NCBI GenBank assembly: GCA_036897095.1
Contig: JAYMSP010000089.1
Location: 1 to 64,000, forward strand
DNA length: 64,000 nucleotides
Origin: Plantago elongata
Lineage: Eukaryota > Streptophyta > Magnoliopsida > Lamiales > Plantaginaceae
Reading direction: 5' to 3'
The notes beneath the pieces are model-generated. The model made no database searches and was not told the DNA's origin. It was given only the letters and a program-made list of their open reading frames with translations. Below, in pieces: positions 41,838 through 54,500 of this stretch. A program made the position numbers and the translations under genes. The stretch's first letter is position 1. The number at the start of each line of letters is the position of its first letter.

Positions 41838-41907
41838 AGGTTGGTTTGTTGAAGATATAGAAATGTGCAAAGAGGAATGAGAGAGAGATAAGTTTAACAA
41901 ACTCTCT

Positions 41908-41950
41908 AACAAACAAACAAACAAACAACAGTACTTGTACTTGTACTTGA
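41908..41950. repeat. Microsatellites in the DXR leader
   Basis: An (ACAA)n run is followed by (TACTTG)n, just upstream of the DXR start codon on its minus-strand leader. Confidence 0.8.
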
Positions 41951-42424
41951 GTTCTTCTGTATTGTGTAGGAAAGAGAGATATGAATGAATAAAGGGTGCT
42001 GAATTGGCAGTCTAAAGAGAGAATAGATGGAGAAGAAGGTGAGTAAATATCCGAAATGACGGTAATGGAGAGATAGTATTTTGTAGGAGATATATTATCT
42101 GAAAATGCACTTTTTATAGCAACAAATTGAAATCGAAAACGACTCGCGTGTAAACTCGCGTGTACAAATAAAATATGACCAATGGGAAATTAATTAGGTC
42201 AATAAAATTCAGTCGGGGAATTTTAAGACCCCGTGGAGAGCGAGGAAGCATGGAGATTTTGTGGCTTTCATCTTTAAGAGTTTACTTCTTTTACACCCTG
42301 AGATACAAATGAGTCTCGATTAATTGGTTCATACGAGTAATCGATTTTTCATGAGTGATTGTTTTATTCCCTTAAAAACTTGATTACTTAAAAAAGTTCT
42401 CGTCATACATAATTAATTAATTTT

Positions 42425-42610
42425 AAAATTTTATTTTTTGCTTCTTAAAACTAAATATTTATTGTTTAAAAAAAATTATAGTATCTAAAATAATTCATAG
42501 TCAAAATTAATTATATTTTGACTATGAATTATTTTAGATACTATAATATTTTTTAAACAATATTACATAATGAATATTTAATTTTATGAAGCAATAAAAT
42601 ATAATTGATT
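42425..42610. repeat. Long inverted repeat (foldback element or MITE)
   Basis: Arms 42476-42507 and 42515-42546 are perfect reverse complements over 32 bases (left arm starts TTATAGTATCTAAAAT), separated by only TAATTAT. Imperfect complementarity runs outward for roughly 50-60 more bases per side (TTTTGCTTCTTAAAACTAAA on the left pairs with the GAAGCAATAAAA side on the right). I cannot see a clear target duplication, so the class is uncertain. Confidence 0.85.
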
Positions 42611-43439
42611 ATATTTTATAAGAAAAAATTAAAAGATTAAGTTCTAAAATGAACTAATAGAGTATTTAACATGTGATTTGTTATATCAGCACATATTATT
42701 AGCATTGTGTTAATATATATGCATGGAATATGAATGATGGAGTCTCCTTCTTTAGGTCACGACTAGTCAATTACTAACGAATGATAAAGTGGCTATTTAT
42801 GCCACCACACATTGTTTTTACTAGCATGCATGATGCATATATCGTCCATTTTATTAAACAATATTCATTTTTATCATTTTGAAAATTTTACTAGATGTTT
42901 TGTAACTTGTTACATTGAAAGCGACTAAGTCTGATGTATTAACTTCTTTTAAATACTCTCGACATCACAAGCTTTATTAATTTTATATCTTTCTCTTTAC
43001 CATTCAAGTACTACACTATCAATATGAGCTATTTTTAGCAAATGATTATATAAGAATTTTATTTATATTTTCTATTGCATGGGAAATGAAGAAAAAGATG
43101 ACTTTAAAAGGGTGGTTCTCAAGAATTGGATGATCTTAATAATCTTTCAAAGGGAGGGTTTTTCTTAAAAAAAGAAAAGAACATATACCAGAGAGTATAT
43201 GCTGCCTATCTCGAATACGAGATCTGGAGGACAAGACGAGTGAAAACACAACACATATTTTAAACAGCTATCTAATCCAACCATTTTGAACAAATGTCTC
43301 AAACATGCAAAATCGGGTCAAACTGTCCAATCGACCTATGATTTAGAAATTGCACATCATTCTCTAACAGTAGTAGTACTACTGGCCCGTATACCAGGGG
43401 AACTATCACGTTGTTAAGTTATCTACAACGACGTTGACT

Positions 43440-43830
43440 TCCTGGTAAACGAAAATCTGAATTGCCTGAAAAGCGTGGATCTAATATCTGAGATCACGGA
43501 GTAGGGGCTGGTGCACCCGCGTTGGGACCTAGATTTTGCACAAACAAGTAAACAAATAGTGAGAATCAGTCTGGATGATCAAATGAGAGATGTCACGTTG
43601 TAAATTAAGCATAAGCTCAGTGGGCAAAGCTACAACTTCCGCTATATTATTGCCAATGTATCCTATATAACCACAAGCGGCTTGGAGGAAGGCATCTGAA
43701 TGGGATCGAAAGAGATAATCAATACCAGTATGACCCAAGTTATCAGCAGTATTAAAACAAACGAAAACCATGTGGCAGAGGAGACGAGGTGAACGTGAGG
43801 ACACGGCTGGGAGCTGGTGGTGTCAGAGAG
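43440..43830 (-). pseudogene. LINE-type RNase H domain fragment
   Basis: The minus-strand frame reads HSDAFLQAACGYIGYIGNNI, AEVVALPTELMLNLQRDI and LIIQTDSHYL. This follows the plant RNase H (RVT_3) pattern of a GYIG core, an AEVVAL helix and the Asp strand TDS. A second part in another frame (FQAIQIFVYQEVNVVVDNL) matches the end of the domain and resembles the LINE at 537-675. It is fragmentary with frame breaks and no reverse transcriptase next to it. Confidence 0.5.
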
Positions 43831-45062
43831 TGCTTATCCTCTAGCTCCTGGAACAGCTTATCTGTAAAGAATGGAAGTTCAAGTATTGCCCACGAAAGAT
43901 GAAGTTGTTACGATCTTGCCACGAAACCCATCCAAGAAGAATGAAACGCAGTTGGGTGATCGAGTTTTGGGCAAATCGAAAAAGAATATGATAATTTATA
44001 ATATCCACATTAAAAAGCATGTGTGCTTTAAGTACACAAATCTTCTCATTTGATAATTCAATTTTATGGCAATTTGACTTTTAAAGTTGGAGAATCAAAT
44101 GCAAAAGTAGAAATTGCAGCAGGAAAATATTCCAGAGGTACAAATACAAACATCGTGATATTCATTTGCAAATACGACCAAGAGACATGGCTATGGTGTA
44201 TTGCACTTCCAATTGATACTTGTTGATAGTACTACTTTAGAAGGACTATATATACTGGACGGTAAAATGTAGTAATGTCCTAATATTTTCAAATCATACC
44301 CTCAATCGACATCGCTAAGGTATTTTATTTGTTGCCGAAAGGTTTTTTTTTCCTTTTATATTATATTTGTCTAATTTTACTTTTTTGTGTTTGTCTCTAA
44401 TTAGATACTGTATTTTAAGATTGCTTATAGGAATTAACATTCGACAATGCTTACTCATTAGCATAATGCAACTTTCAAAAATACATTTAAAAAAAAATTA
44501 CAAGTTAATCATCATTATTCTAAAATAATTTTATAATGAGTAACTTACTCACAAGTTACCCAGTACACGCACAACTAAATATAATGTGTGAGGAAATGTG
44601 AAGAAATGGACTTATTTTGATTTGGTAGGTCACTAATCATCCACGTGAAAAGTAGTTTATGAGTAATTGTGTTAGTTCAAATTGTGGACCTCAACTTACG
44701 TATTTAACTTTAAACATTATGTATGTATACATCTTAATAAATTGGTAATGAAACATAACATACATATCCGATATTTTATATCACTTTATCATGTAGTTTT
44801 TCTACGTACAAGTTGTAAAACAGAAATATAATTAATTGATAATACACAGAATCATAAAATTTGATTCCACCTCTATTCTTGTTGATTATTCTCTTGTTGC
44901 AATCCAAAATCTCAAGTCCGGCCATTTTTGTTTCTTTCTTTCGCATTAGTTTTCCATTTTTATTGATAGTGAATTTTGTCACCATCATTTTCGTCATTAC
45001 CTTCATCATGTGCCAGTACTGTTCTCTAAACTTGAAACCAATAATGTCAAGAATGACCTTTA

Positions 45063-45221
45063 AGGCCAGATTAGTATAGAATTTGAATGGAAATTTGAAT
45101 GAATTTTGATGAAATTATATTTGGAATGAAATTAAAATGAGGGTATTTGAAGTGTATTTTAGGTCAAATCACTGTTTATTGAGTTAAATGGACCGATTTG
45201 AATCTCATGCCAAACAACCTC
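45063..45221. mobile_element. MITE, diverged copy of the GGGGCTGATT family
   Basis: The interior (TTTGAAGTGTATTTTAGG and GAAATTAAAATGAGG) aligns with the reverse complement of the element at 62395-62552. The terminal repeats are decayed (AGGCCAGATTAG on the left, CAAACAACCTC on the right). About 159 bp, non-coding. Confidence 0.6.
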
Positions 45222-45700
45222 TAAGTTATACGTTCAAATCTTACGGATCAGCTTAAGCATTATGATGATATATATATATTCATATATATTCATTTTGTAA
45301 AATTTATAATTTAATAGTTTCTCACACCCACGAAGAATTATACTATTATCACTCATAAATCGGGAATCAGTGTTGATTATATAGCATTATCTAAGTAATA
45401 ATGATGCATCCACGATGCCAAAAAGTAAACAATTTAAAATACAAGAGCTGACGTGAAAGTGATCATCAATCTCATAATAGCAAATAGAATACTAATAGAA
45501 GGATTATCAGGATCTTGATTCTTGCAATCTGACAAAATATAAGGTCCATAAGTCGCTTGCGTGAAAAAATAGTATATTCCACCATGCTCAATTTCTAACT
45601 CCAAGTGTGCATTTACTTTTGAGTCTTTGAGATATCCTTTTCGAGAATCATCCATGGTTCTCCAACCATCAAGTTAGAGAGTCATAGGAGTGTAGGGAGT
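45222..45700. other. Short intergenic stretch before the second Copia fossil
   Basis: No recognised gene. A 73-codon minus-strand open frame at 45434-45655 (MDDSRKGYLKDSKVNAHL and on) looks protein-like but matches no family that I know, so I leave it uncalled. Confidence 0.3.
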
Positions 45701-45704
45701 GAAT

Positions 45705-45825
45705 GTTTTCCGTAAAGTAAATTTAAAAGTATACATGAATATTTATACAAAGTAAATCTAACTAATTAATTTACAAATAAAAAAATTAATTCTAATTTAA
45801 TTTTACTTCTAAGCTAGATTATCGT
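45705..45825 (-). repeat. 3' LTR (partial) of the second Copia fossil
   Basis: It shares TTTATACAAAGTAAATCTAA and flanking sequence with 50236-50345. It is shorter than its partner. Confidence 0.7.
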
Positions 45826-48800
45826 GACGGAACATGAAAAACACAAACTCTACCTCGGGCAACTTGTTCACGAACAAAGTGAATATCCATCTCAATATGC
45901 TTTGTGCGTTGATGCTGAACTGGATTACTAGAGATATAAATAGCACTTATATTATCACAATAAACAAAGTGGCCTTCTCAACTAAGCAATGGAGCTCAAT
46001 CAACAAATTTCGAATCCAGCAGGATTCGGCAACCACGTTTGCAACTCCCATGTATTCAGCTTCAGCACTAGATCGAGATAACGTGGGTTGTCGTTTGGAG
46101 GACCATGAGATGAGATTGTCTCCAATAAAAACACAATACCCGGAAGTCGATCTACATGTATCCGGACATCCACCCCAATCCGCATCAGTATAGGATATGA
46201 GGGCAGTACTCAACGATGGGTAAAGATGAAGACCAAAATTGAGAGTACCCTGAATATATCGAAGAATACGTTTCAGAGCATTCATGTGACTATCCTTCGA
46301 ATCATGCATATGAAGACATACTTGATGTACTGCATATGAAATATCAGGTCGATTAAACGTCAAGTACTGAAGAGCTCCAGCAAGACTCCTATAGTGGGTA
46401 GGATCTGCATATGGAGTACCAGACGCACTACTGATCTTTGGATTTGTATCAATCGGAGTAGCCGTAGATTTGCAAGAGGACATCCCAGCACGGTCGATAA
46501 TTTCTGCAGCACACTTGTGTTGGGACAAAAACATTCCTGAAGCATGACGAGTAACTGCAATGCCTAGAAAGTAGTTTAGGGGCCCTAAATCCTTCATAGC
46601 AAACTCAGGTGTGAGAAGGGACATGATCGAACTCTGAAGAGAAGGTGAGGAAGCCGTGAGGATGATGTCATCCACATATAATAATAGATACGCCATATTT
46701 GATCCTTTCCGGTAGATAAATAGTGATGTATCCGACTTACTATTGACAAACCCCAAAGATGACACATAATCAGCAAACCTTTTATAACAAGCTCGCGGAG
46801 CCTGCTTTAGTCCGTACAATGATTTTCGAAGTAAGCAGACATGATTCGGATATCGAGTATCTCGAAAACCCCTAGGTTGATGCATATATACGATTTCCTT
46901 AAGCTCCCCATGAGGAAACGTGTTTTTAACATCTAACTGATGAATCTGCCATTGTCGTGACAATGCCTAGCTAAGTATTGTACGGATCGTAGTAGGTTTG
47001 ACAACCGGACTAAACGTCTCACCACAATCGATACCAACCTGTTGAGTTTTGCCATCACCTACAAGACGAGCTTTGTGCCTCTCAAACACACCGTTAGATT
47101 TAAACTTATGAGCAAAAATCCAAATCGAGCGAATAATATTAACATTAGGAGGATGATGTACTAAATTCCACGTCTTATTATTAATCAGAGCATCAAATTC
47201 GTTTTGTATAGCCAATTTGCAATTCGGGTCCTTAAGAGCAGAAATCGGGTTACGAGGACTGGGTGATTGGGTAACCATCAAATAATTGACAAAATCTGGA
47301 CCAAAATACTTCGTGTTAGGAGCACGAATCCGATCGGATCGAACTGGTGGTGGAACCAGAGGTGGGGTCGGGATATCTGGTGTTGGCGGATTTTGGAACA
47401 GGGGTGACGAAATTGGAGTTTGAGGAATCTGCCGGTTGGTGGAAGGGGGTGTGCGAGGGTCCGGGCTACGTGCCAAGGGGCTGCAAGCCGGTGTGGCTAC
47501 TGTATCGGCATGGGGTTGATGTTGCGGGGCTGCCAATTGGCGGGATGGGGTTGTGTTGCATGCAGCAACAATCGATGTCAGAAACGTATTTTCCTCAAAC
47601 ACGACATGACGAGAAATTATAATCTTCCTAGTATGCAGATCATAACATTTATACCCCCTATGATTCGAAGGATACCCAAAAAAACGCAAGGAGAGGACAT
47701 AGCATGTAATTCTTGAATGGTGGTAGACGGAATCATAGGATAGCAAAGACAACCAAAAACACGAAGATGAGTGTAAGACGGCCTGCGATGTTATAAACAT
47801 TCGACAGGGGAAGCATGATCAAGAAGCTTAGTAGGCAAGATATTAAGCAAATCAGTGGCAGTTTGCAAAGCATGATGCCAAAAAGAAAGGGACAAAGATG
47901 CATGCGCAAGGAGAGTCCTGAAGATATTATTTATAGTTCTAATGTTTCGTTCAACTTTACCGCTTTGAGATGAGGTATGAGGGCACGAAAGACAAAACGA
48001 CATCCCATTGGTTTGACAATAAGTGAAAAATCGGTTATTATCATACCCCCCCCCCCCAAATAATCACATTGAAGATTAAAAACAAATAACCGAAATTGGG
48101 TTTGAATATGATTGCGTAACAAGACGAATTTTTCAAACACATCAGATTTACGGGCAAGGGGAAAAGTCCATAGAAAATTTGTGAAATAATCTAAGGACAT
48201 AACATAATAACGATTCCCCATAGAACTCAAAATAGGAGATGTGCATATATCACCATGACTAATGTCAAAAGGAAACAAGGTTTGAGATACAAACTTGTCG
48301 AAAGGTAACTTAACTTGTTTACCAGAATGCAAGAATGACAAATACCTGATGTACGAGTTTTATTCCTAACAATGTCTTTATCTAACCTAACTGACTCCAA
48401 AATAGCTTGACCTGGGTACCTAACCAAGCATGCCAAGAGCAGGTGTGGAAGTCAAAAGAGCCGAGGGTGCAGGAACAAAAAACTTAATGGAAGAAAGCGG
48501 ATAAAGATCCCCCTGGCTATCACATCTCATGATTGTCATCCCCGTAGGAAAGTCCTTCACAGAAAATCCATAAGGATCAAATTCAACAAACACAGTATTT
48601 TCGCTAGTGAATTTGCGCACAGAGATAAGATTTTTTACGAGTTTAGGAGCATGTAAAACATTCCGTAAAGATAATGGAGGATGGGGGGACTAACTTCGTA
48701 TGTCCACTACCCTGAATTGAAATAGATTGATCATTACCGACAATAATTTTATGATGATTGCTCGAATTAAAATAAGACGAGAGAGTATCGTTATGGGATG

Positions 48801-50235
48801 TCATGTGAGACGAGGCGCCGAAATCCATGTACCAAGTCGAATCCTGAGGTTGTAAGGACATTGTATGTATCGCCGAAGCAACATCCGTTGGCACATACGT
48901 TTGTTGAGGAAGATCGACTACATACACTTGAGACGCGAGTTGGGTGCCGAACTGCTGGTTGGGTCGTTCTTAGCCTGCTGTGGGGACGAGGCAAGGCAGA
49001 TGGCACCCACTGTCATTGCCATTGGCCGCCATATGGGGCGGGAACAGGCTGGATAGGGCGCGAATACGCGTGATGCTGCTGATGCGCTTGGGGTTGTCCT
49101 GGCGCGCTGTTGTTCCCCCGTCCCGGGCCATTACTACGTTCATTCCCTCGACCACCTTTACGCTTATTGCGTTGGTTGTTGTTATTGGGACGACCACATC
49201 CTGTGGAAGTTATCCGACGGGGAATTCATAACCGTAGAGACCATAACCGAGCCGGAAGAATTCGATGTCATAGCACCTAATTCCCTTTCCTCAAGACATA
49301 AGCAAGAGCAGGCTTCGGAGAAACTGGGGAGCGGCTTAGCATGACGGATTTGAATACCAACGCCTTTGTATGCCTCGGTGAGACCAGAGACAAGTTGAAG
49401 AACCAAGCGACTATTAGTAACTGGAGCACCAACATTCTTTAATTGATCCGCAATACTTTTAAGACGTTGACAATAAGCCAAGCAATTGGACAAATCTTCG
49501 AGACACGTAGACGTGAATTCCTCTTCAAGAGTCACAACCCGTGAGGTTTGATGATCTTGAAAGATATCCTTTAAGCAATTCCAAGCTTCCATAGTCGTTG
49601 CTCCAGGTTCAAAAATGGTGTTCAACATATCATTTGAAATAGTCGAATAAACCAATTGAAGGATGGTAGCATCGATGGTTGACCATTCACGCTTTTCCTC
49701 CTTTGTTGTGGGTTCTAGTTCCTCTTCACCCTTAGGACCCTTAGGAGGTGGAATAATATGGTGAAGAACTCGATGTGCACGAGCGTGAATTTGAAAAAGT
49801 TTAGCCCAAGTACCGAATTGTGAGTTCTCCATCTCCAAAGTAACGGACATGGTGTTCCGAATATTAGAGGCGGGGAGAGCCGAAGGAAAGATTGATTTCT
49901 TGATGGAATCAGACATGATGAAACGTCGATGATAGCAACTGAAATCAAGCTATAGTCGGAGCAAGAGGCTGAGCGGACCAGGTTGCGATGGATCAAACAA
50001 CAATCGATGATCGGAGCACCTGAAAACACGGACAACAGCTGATCGGACAGGAGGTAAGCTTCAATACGCGATCGCAGAAAACAGGACACAGGTCAAGGAC
50101 GGCAAGGGCAGTCAGTCGACGATGTGTGATCGGGGAGCGGCCTAATTTGTGACGTGAGGTCGGACGAAAATTGAAAAGAGAAGTATTTTTCTGTTAGAGA
50201 TCGCAGAAGTTGAACGCAACCTAACGTGATACCAT

Positions 50236-50400
50236 AAAAAAATATTTTCTGTAAACTAAATTCAAAAATATACATGGGTATTTATACAAAGTAAATCTAA
50301 CTAATTAATCTAGAGTTGGAAAATATAATTTTAATCTAATTCTACTTCTAAACTAGATTATATACCTAAACTAATCCTAGTCTATTTAGATAATCCATCA
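50236..50400 (-). repeat. 5' LTR of the second Copia fossil
   Basis: In element orientation it begins TGATGGATTATC and ends just before the TGGTATCA primer-binding site. Confidence 0.7.
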
Positions 50401-51539
50401 CATAGCACTATAGCAAGTGTAGAGTTATATTGAATCCTACCATATCGAGTTATAAGGTGGTCAAGTAGTTAAAATAAAGTTGAAGATAATTCATACCTCG
50501 ACTAAGTGTTTAGTTAAATAAATTTTTGAAAAATAACTGGTCTGATTGGGATAGAATTTGAGTGGACTTTTCCAACTGAAATTGGGTTGTTTTGTGTGTA
50601 AAATGTTCGATTTGAGTGGAAAGATGTCCACTCTAGCAGTATGACAAACATCCCCAAAATCATTGACGAATGACCAATCAATAATGTAGAAAGAGTTTAT
50701 TTTTCAAACGTAAATTATTTACAGGTAGACTAAGGAGAACCAATCAATCTTGAAGAAAGAAGAGAGGTCATTTTTGCTGCAATTTTGGTGAACCAGCCAA
50801 TCTGGAAGTCTGGATATATGATCACTCAAGTTCCTCAATTGACCAATTATTCATTTTCGAACTGAAAGCTACCAGAAAAGTAAACACTTCTATAAACAAT
50901 CAGGAGCAAGGGGCACGAGCCTCAAACTGCAGTATGTTCTGTTTTCAAGGTAAAATAACCAAGGTTCAATTCCTGTAACTCAGAATAGTTTTTTTCTTTT
51001 TCTTAAACGATAAGATGATGACTCGAATTCCTTAACTAATGGTTCGGAGAGAAGCGTCTAACCAACTAACATGATTGGTATAATATGACTTGCAATATTC
51101 ATATTGAAAAGAAAAAAGAAAAAAGAATACATTAAATAATTGTTTTTGTTGCTCTAAGTGATGGAAAAGAAGAAGAAAAAACAGAAGCAGCAGCTTATCT
51201 TGTGCAAAATTCAGATATGCATCAAACATGCTACAGTAGCTCCAAAAGTTAGCATCAAGATAAGGGAGCCATTTTATTATAAAAATTATGTCACGGCACG
51301 CCATATGATATAACAAGTTCTAATAAGACAAAAATACAGGTCACATAATACTGCCAGCAGAGTTCTTGTTCCACAATAAACATCGAATTCCATTTTTGCT
51401 GTGTTTCACGTGTATAGAGTACAACCGGACTGATTGATAGATACTTGCTACCAGCTCCAATTTTACATTTCCATTACCAACCAACTGATTGATAGCACGG
51501 TGCGTTGAATTTAACTGGACCGACATTTCACAATTCGAA
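50401..51539. other. Intergenic: Copia flank to the PEX14 3' UTR
   Basis: No gene. A SINE-like fragment lies near 51005-51075. The 200 bases before 51540 are probably PEX14 3' UTR. Confidence 0.4.
51005..51075 (-). repeat. tRNA-derived SINE-like fragment
   Basis: On the minus strand TTAGTTGGTTAGACGC (A-box-like) is followed about 35 bases later by GAATTCGAGTCATC (B-box-like). It has the same layout as 10415-10500 and 35115-35190. Confidence 0.35.
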
Positions 51540-54500
51540 TCAGGCCTCCACATACGAGCCGTTTGTTTCCCGTTGTATGTCAGACGAGTAAAGTCCAGAA
51601 CTTTCTCCATTAGCCTCGATAGTTCCGCCTGATTCTGAGATTTTCGTGATCCTCTGTAGTTCATCAGTTGATTCTGAAGAAGCACGGGCAAGTAGCTGGT
51701 CATCGGTCATTTGTTCTTGCTGATATGACGGCTTCTTTGGTTGTCGTATTGCTGCAGCTGCTTCAGGCATCACGACGGGTGGTGGCGTTGGAGGTACCCA
51801 AGATCGTTGAACTGGTCTCTCATTGTTACTGACGTTGGAAGATCCAACCTTTTGTTCATCACCAGCTTCGAGTTCAGTGATTCTGGGATTTTTGCGTTGA
51901 TACCACGGTGCTGCATCACCTCCATTCGCGGGGTTATCTAAATACTCGTAATTTATGCCATTGGTGCTATCTTGAGTGTTGGTGGAGCTGTACTGAACTT
52001 GATTAGCTTCCCAAGGCTGTTTGCAATGAGCACCATCAGTATAATAATGAATGTTATATTACTCGTCCTATGTACTCGAGCAAACATTTTCAAAACTGAT
52101 CAGATCTTCGATTAAGAACAAGCTTATTTGCTACATAACATAAACCATGTCCGCATAAACCGTGGATGAAAAAACACACACGTCTTTTTTAATAGACAGT
52201 GTAATCAATAGCTAAGAGTTTGCAATTTAAATTTTCTTTCAGCAGATTGGGACTAATCTGTGTGGAGTGGAATAACCCCGCTATATTATATAGCACCATT
52301 AAGTAAAGGTGATACGGGTACTGATCCCATCTTCAAGGGAATGAAAAAGGTAAATACAGAGTACACAAATGATTAGTACTATTGAGTTATGCGGTATTTT
52401 TTTTTACTTATTCTTCATTACTTTTGGGGTTCTTGTTTACCATAATATAGATTCAATCATTCAAATGTGAAGGAACTTAACAATGGAAATAATAGAAAAG
52501 TAAAATGCAGTAGGCAAACTTTGGCCTGGTGTTGATGTGTAGGAACTTAACAATGAAAATAGAAGAGTAAAGTGCAAACCTTTGGCCTTGGCGCAACACG
52601 AGGATTTGACACTGGTTGATTGGGGTTTGGTGGTGCATCATTTATCTCCTGAGACAGTAAATCATGCAAACATTTAAAATAATAAAGGAGAAAGCTCTAA
52701 AACTACACCTGGAGTTTACATAAAACCGTAGCAGGGTGGAAACTAACCCTGATGTTGGATGGTTTCTCTCCTCGCTGTATCATGGACATAATCTAGAAGA
52801 GAGAGTAAAGTATCCACGTTAGAGAGTAAAAAGGAACACAGAAAATAATAATGTATAAGCACGGAATGGTTCTCCCTTTGAAAGCTGGTCTTTTGGAAAT
52901 AGTCTTAAATTCTAAATTCTACAGAACGGATTCAGCAATGATAAATGTCCAACAGAGTAAAAGTAAAATCCTCTATTGACTTTCCAAGGCTTGAATATAC
53001 TAAAACATCGAGCAAGCTAAATGAAATTTTAGCAGCCAAACAATTAGAAATAACGATTAGACCACCGGGCAGAACTCAAAGCTCAATTCTAGTGACTAAA
53101 ATGCTACCAAAGCTAGATAAGTACCTCCATGTATGACTTGGGGTGAGGAGGACCAGATGGTTCCACAGGTGCAGGAGGCGACAAAGATCTCACTGTATAG
53201 AGTACACCAAAATTGTAAATGGCCAAAAGGAGCTACAATTTTTATAAGATATATTAAATAAATTATATAAGGCCATCTCAATCGGTTGGAACCCTCAGAA
53301 ACCCACTTTTCCTACCATGTCACCATTTACACTTTGAAACCCATTTTCCCTTTTTATTTTTCCATCTGGTTTTTAAAACTTCATTACTCAATTCCATTAC
53401 ATATTTTACGCCTACAATTAAATACAATAAAATTAAAAGAAAACTCATAAATAACATAGAAAATCAAACTCATATGGAAAAATTACAAAACAATAGATTC
53501 AGTGATGAAATTCTTGATAAGTTTTCAGACTTTTGGACTTACAAAACACTATGAAATTCTGGAAACTTTCAAATTTAGAAAATCATAAACATAATACTAA
53601 TAAATAACCATTGGATTCTTAAAAAGAGACTATTATATAATGAAGCAAAAGAAACTACAAAACAAAAACTGCAAAAATATTGGCATGCGCTGCTGGAGTT
53701 GCTTTACACTACCTGATCTTGAATCAGTATCTGCCTTGCCATTAGCATAAAATTGCTGAAAACACAGAATACATGTTTGAAAATTAACATTGAAACATGA
53801 ATGTCTTATAACAACTCCATGCATCAATACAAGTACAAAAATAGCCCACCCTTGTAGTCGCTGAGATCCTCTGATCATCTCTTTCTTCCAAAGCAATGCG
53901 TTTCATACTTTGTCCTGAAATGGACGATAGTTGCATGGATTAGATCTTAACAGAATACTGGCGATATACAGAGAATTATGAGGACATTTCAGGAGCAGTC
54001 TAAAAATCATGTTAAATCTAACACCAAAGATTAACTCCTTACCAGTCTCCAACTTCTGTATTGCATTATTCATTGATTTCATCTCATGAAACTGAGCATT
54101 TACCATGTTGATAAGCTCCTCAAACAATCTCTTCTCTGGAAACTCAAGAAATTATGTCAATCAGTATAAAACTCCATCATTTTGGCAATTGACCCATTTC
54201 CTTTTTGCCATGGATGTTAAGAGGTAATGTAGCATATTGTTAGCTTACTGGTTGTCGAGGGTATTAAATATAAAGAATCAAGATGTAACTGTAGTGGGGA
54301 GTGGAACATTTCTCGGAAAATTACGGAACGGGTCACTTTAAATGGCCGATGAATCATTTGGTATAGGTTGGCATAGGATGGAGGGAGTAAAATACAACTC
54401 AAAAGCCCATCAGAAGAAGCAAGAAATAATTACAAGTAAAAGATAATGCTAGTCAAAACTCAAAAGTTTAGACAGATCATGCACATTCCCCATCATAAGC

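Larger units (their letters stand above)
41951..45062. other. Intergenic region upstream of DXR
   Basis: DXR promoter region, then AT-rich DNA holding a long hairpin (42425-42610) and a LINE RNase H fragment (43440-43830). Otherwise no gene is seen. Short open frames here match nothing I recognise. Confidence 0.4.
45705..50400 (-). mobile_element. Copia LTR retrotransposon fossil, older, minus strand
   Basis: The element reads right to left. Short 5' LTR (about 50236-50400, 165 bp), primer-binding site like initiator Met-tRNA (TGGTATCA), gag of the UBN2 type (about 49180-49920) with a Gly/Arg-rich and zinc-knuckle part, protease region (about 48640-48930), integrase (about 47800-48350), reverse transcriptase (about 46300-47250) and RNase H (about 45950-46300). 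The 3' LTR (about 45705-45825) is shorter than the 5' one. It is broken by several interruptions (about six to eight by eye). The alignable LTR parts differ at roughly 14%, so it is clearly older than the Copia copy in the UGT array. Confidence 0.9.

Noticed and set aside
44776-45009. A Lys/Met-rich minus-strand open frame
   Set aside because: Composition follows AT-rich DNA; no domain.
45434-45655. A 73-codon minus-strand open frame, MDDSRKGYLKDSKVNAHL and on
   Set aside because: It looks somewhat protein-like, but I cannot assign a family or find further exons. It may be a gene scrap; not called.
50515-50640. Possible further MITE of the GGGGCTGATT family
   Set aside because: Some words (TTTGAGTGGA, GTCTGATTGGG) are suggestive, but the ends and interior do not align convincingly.
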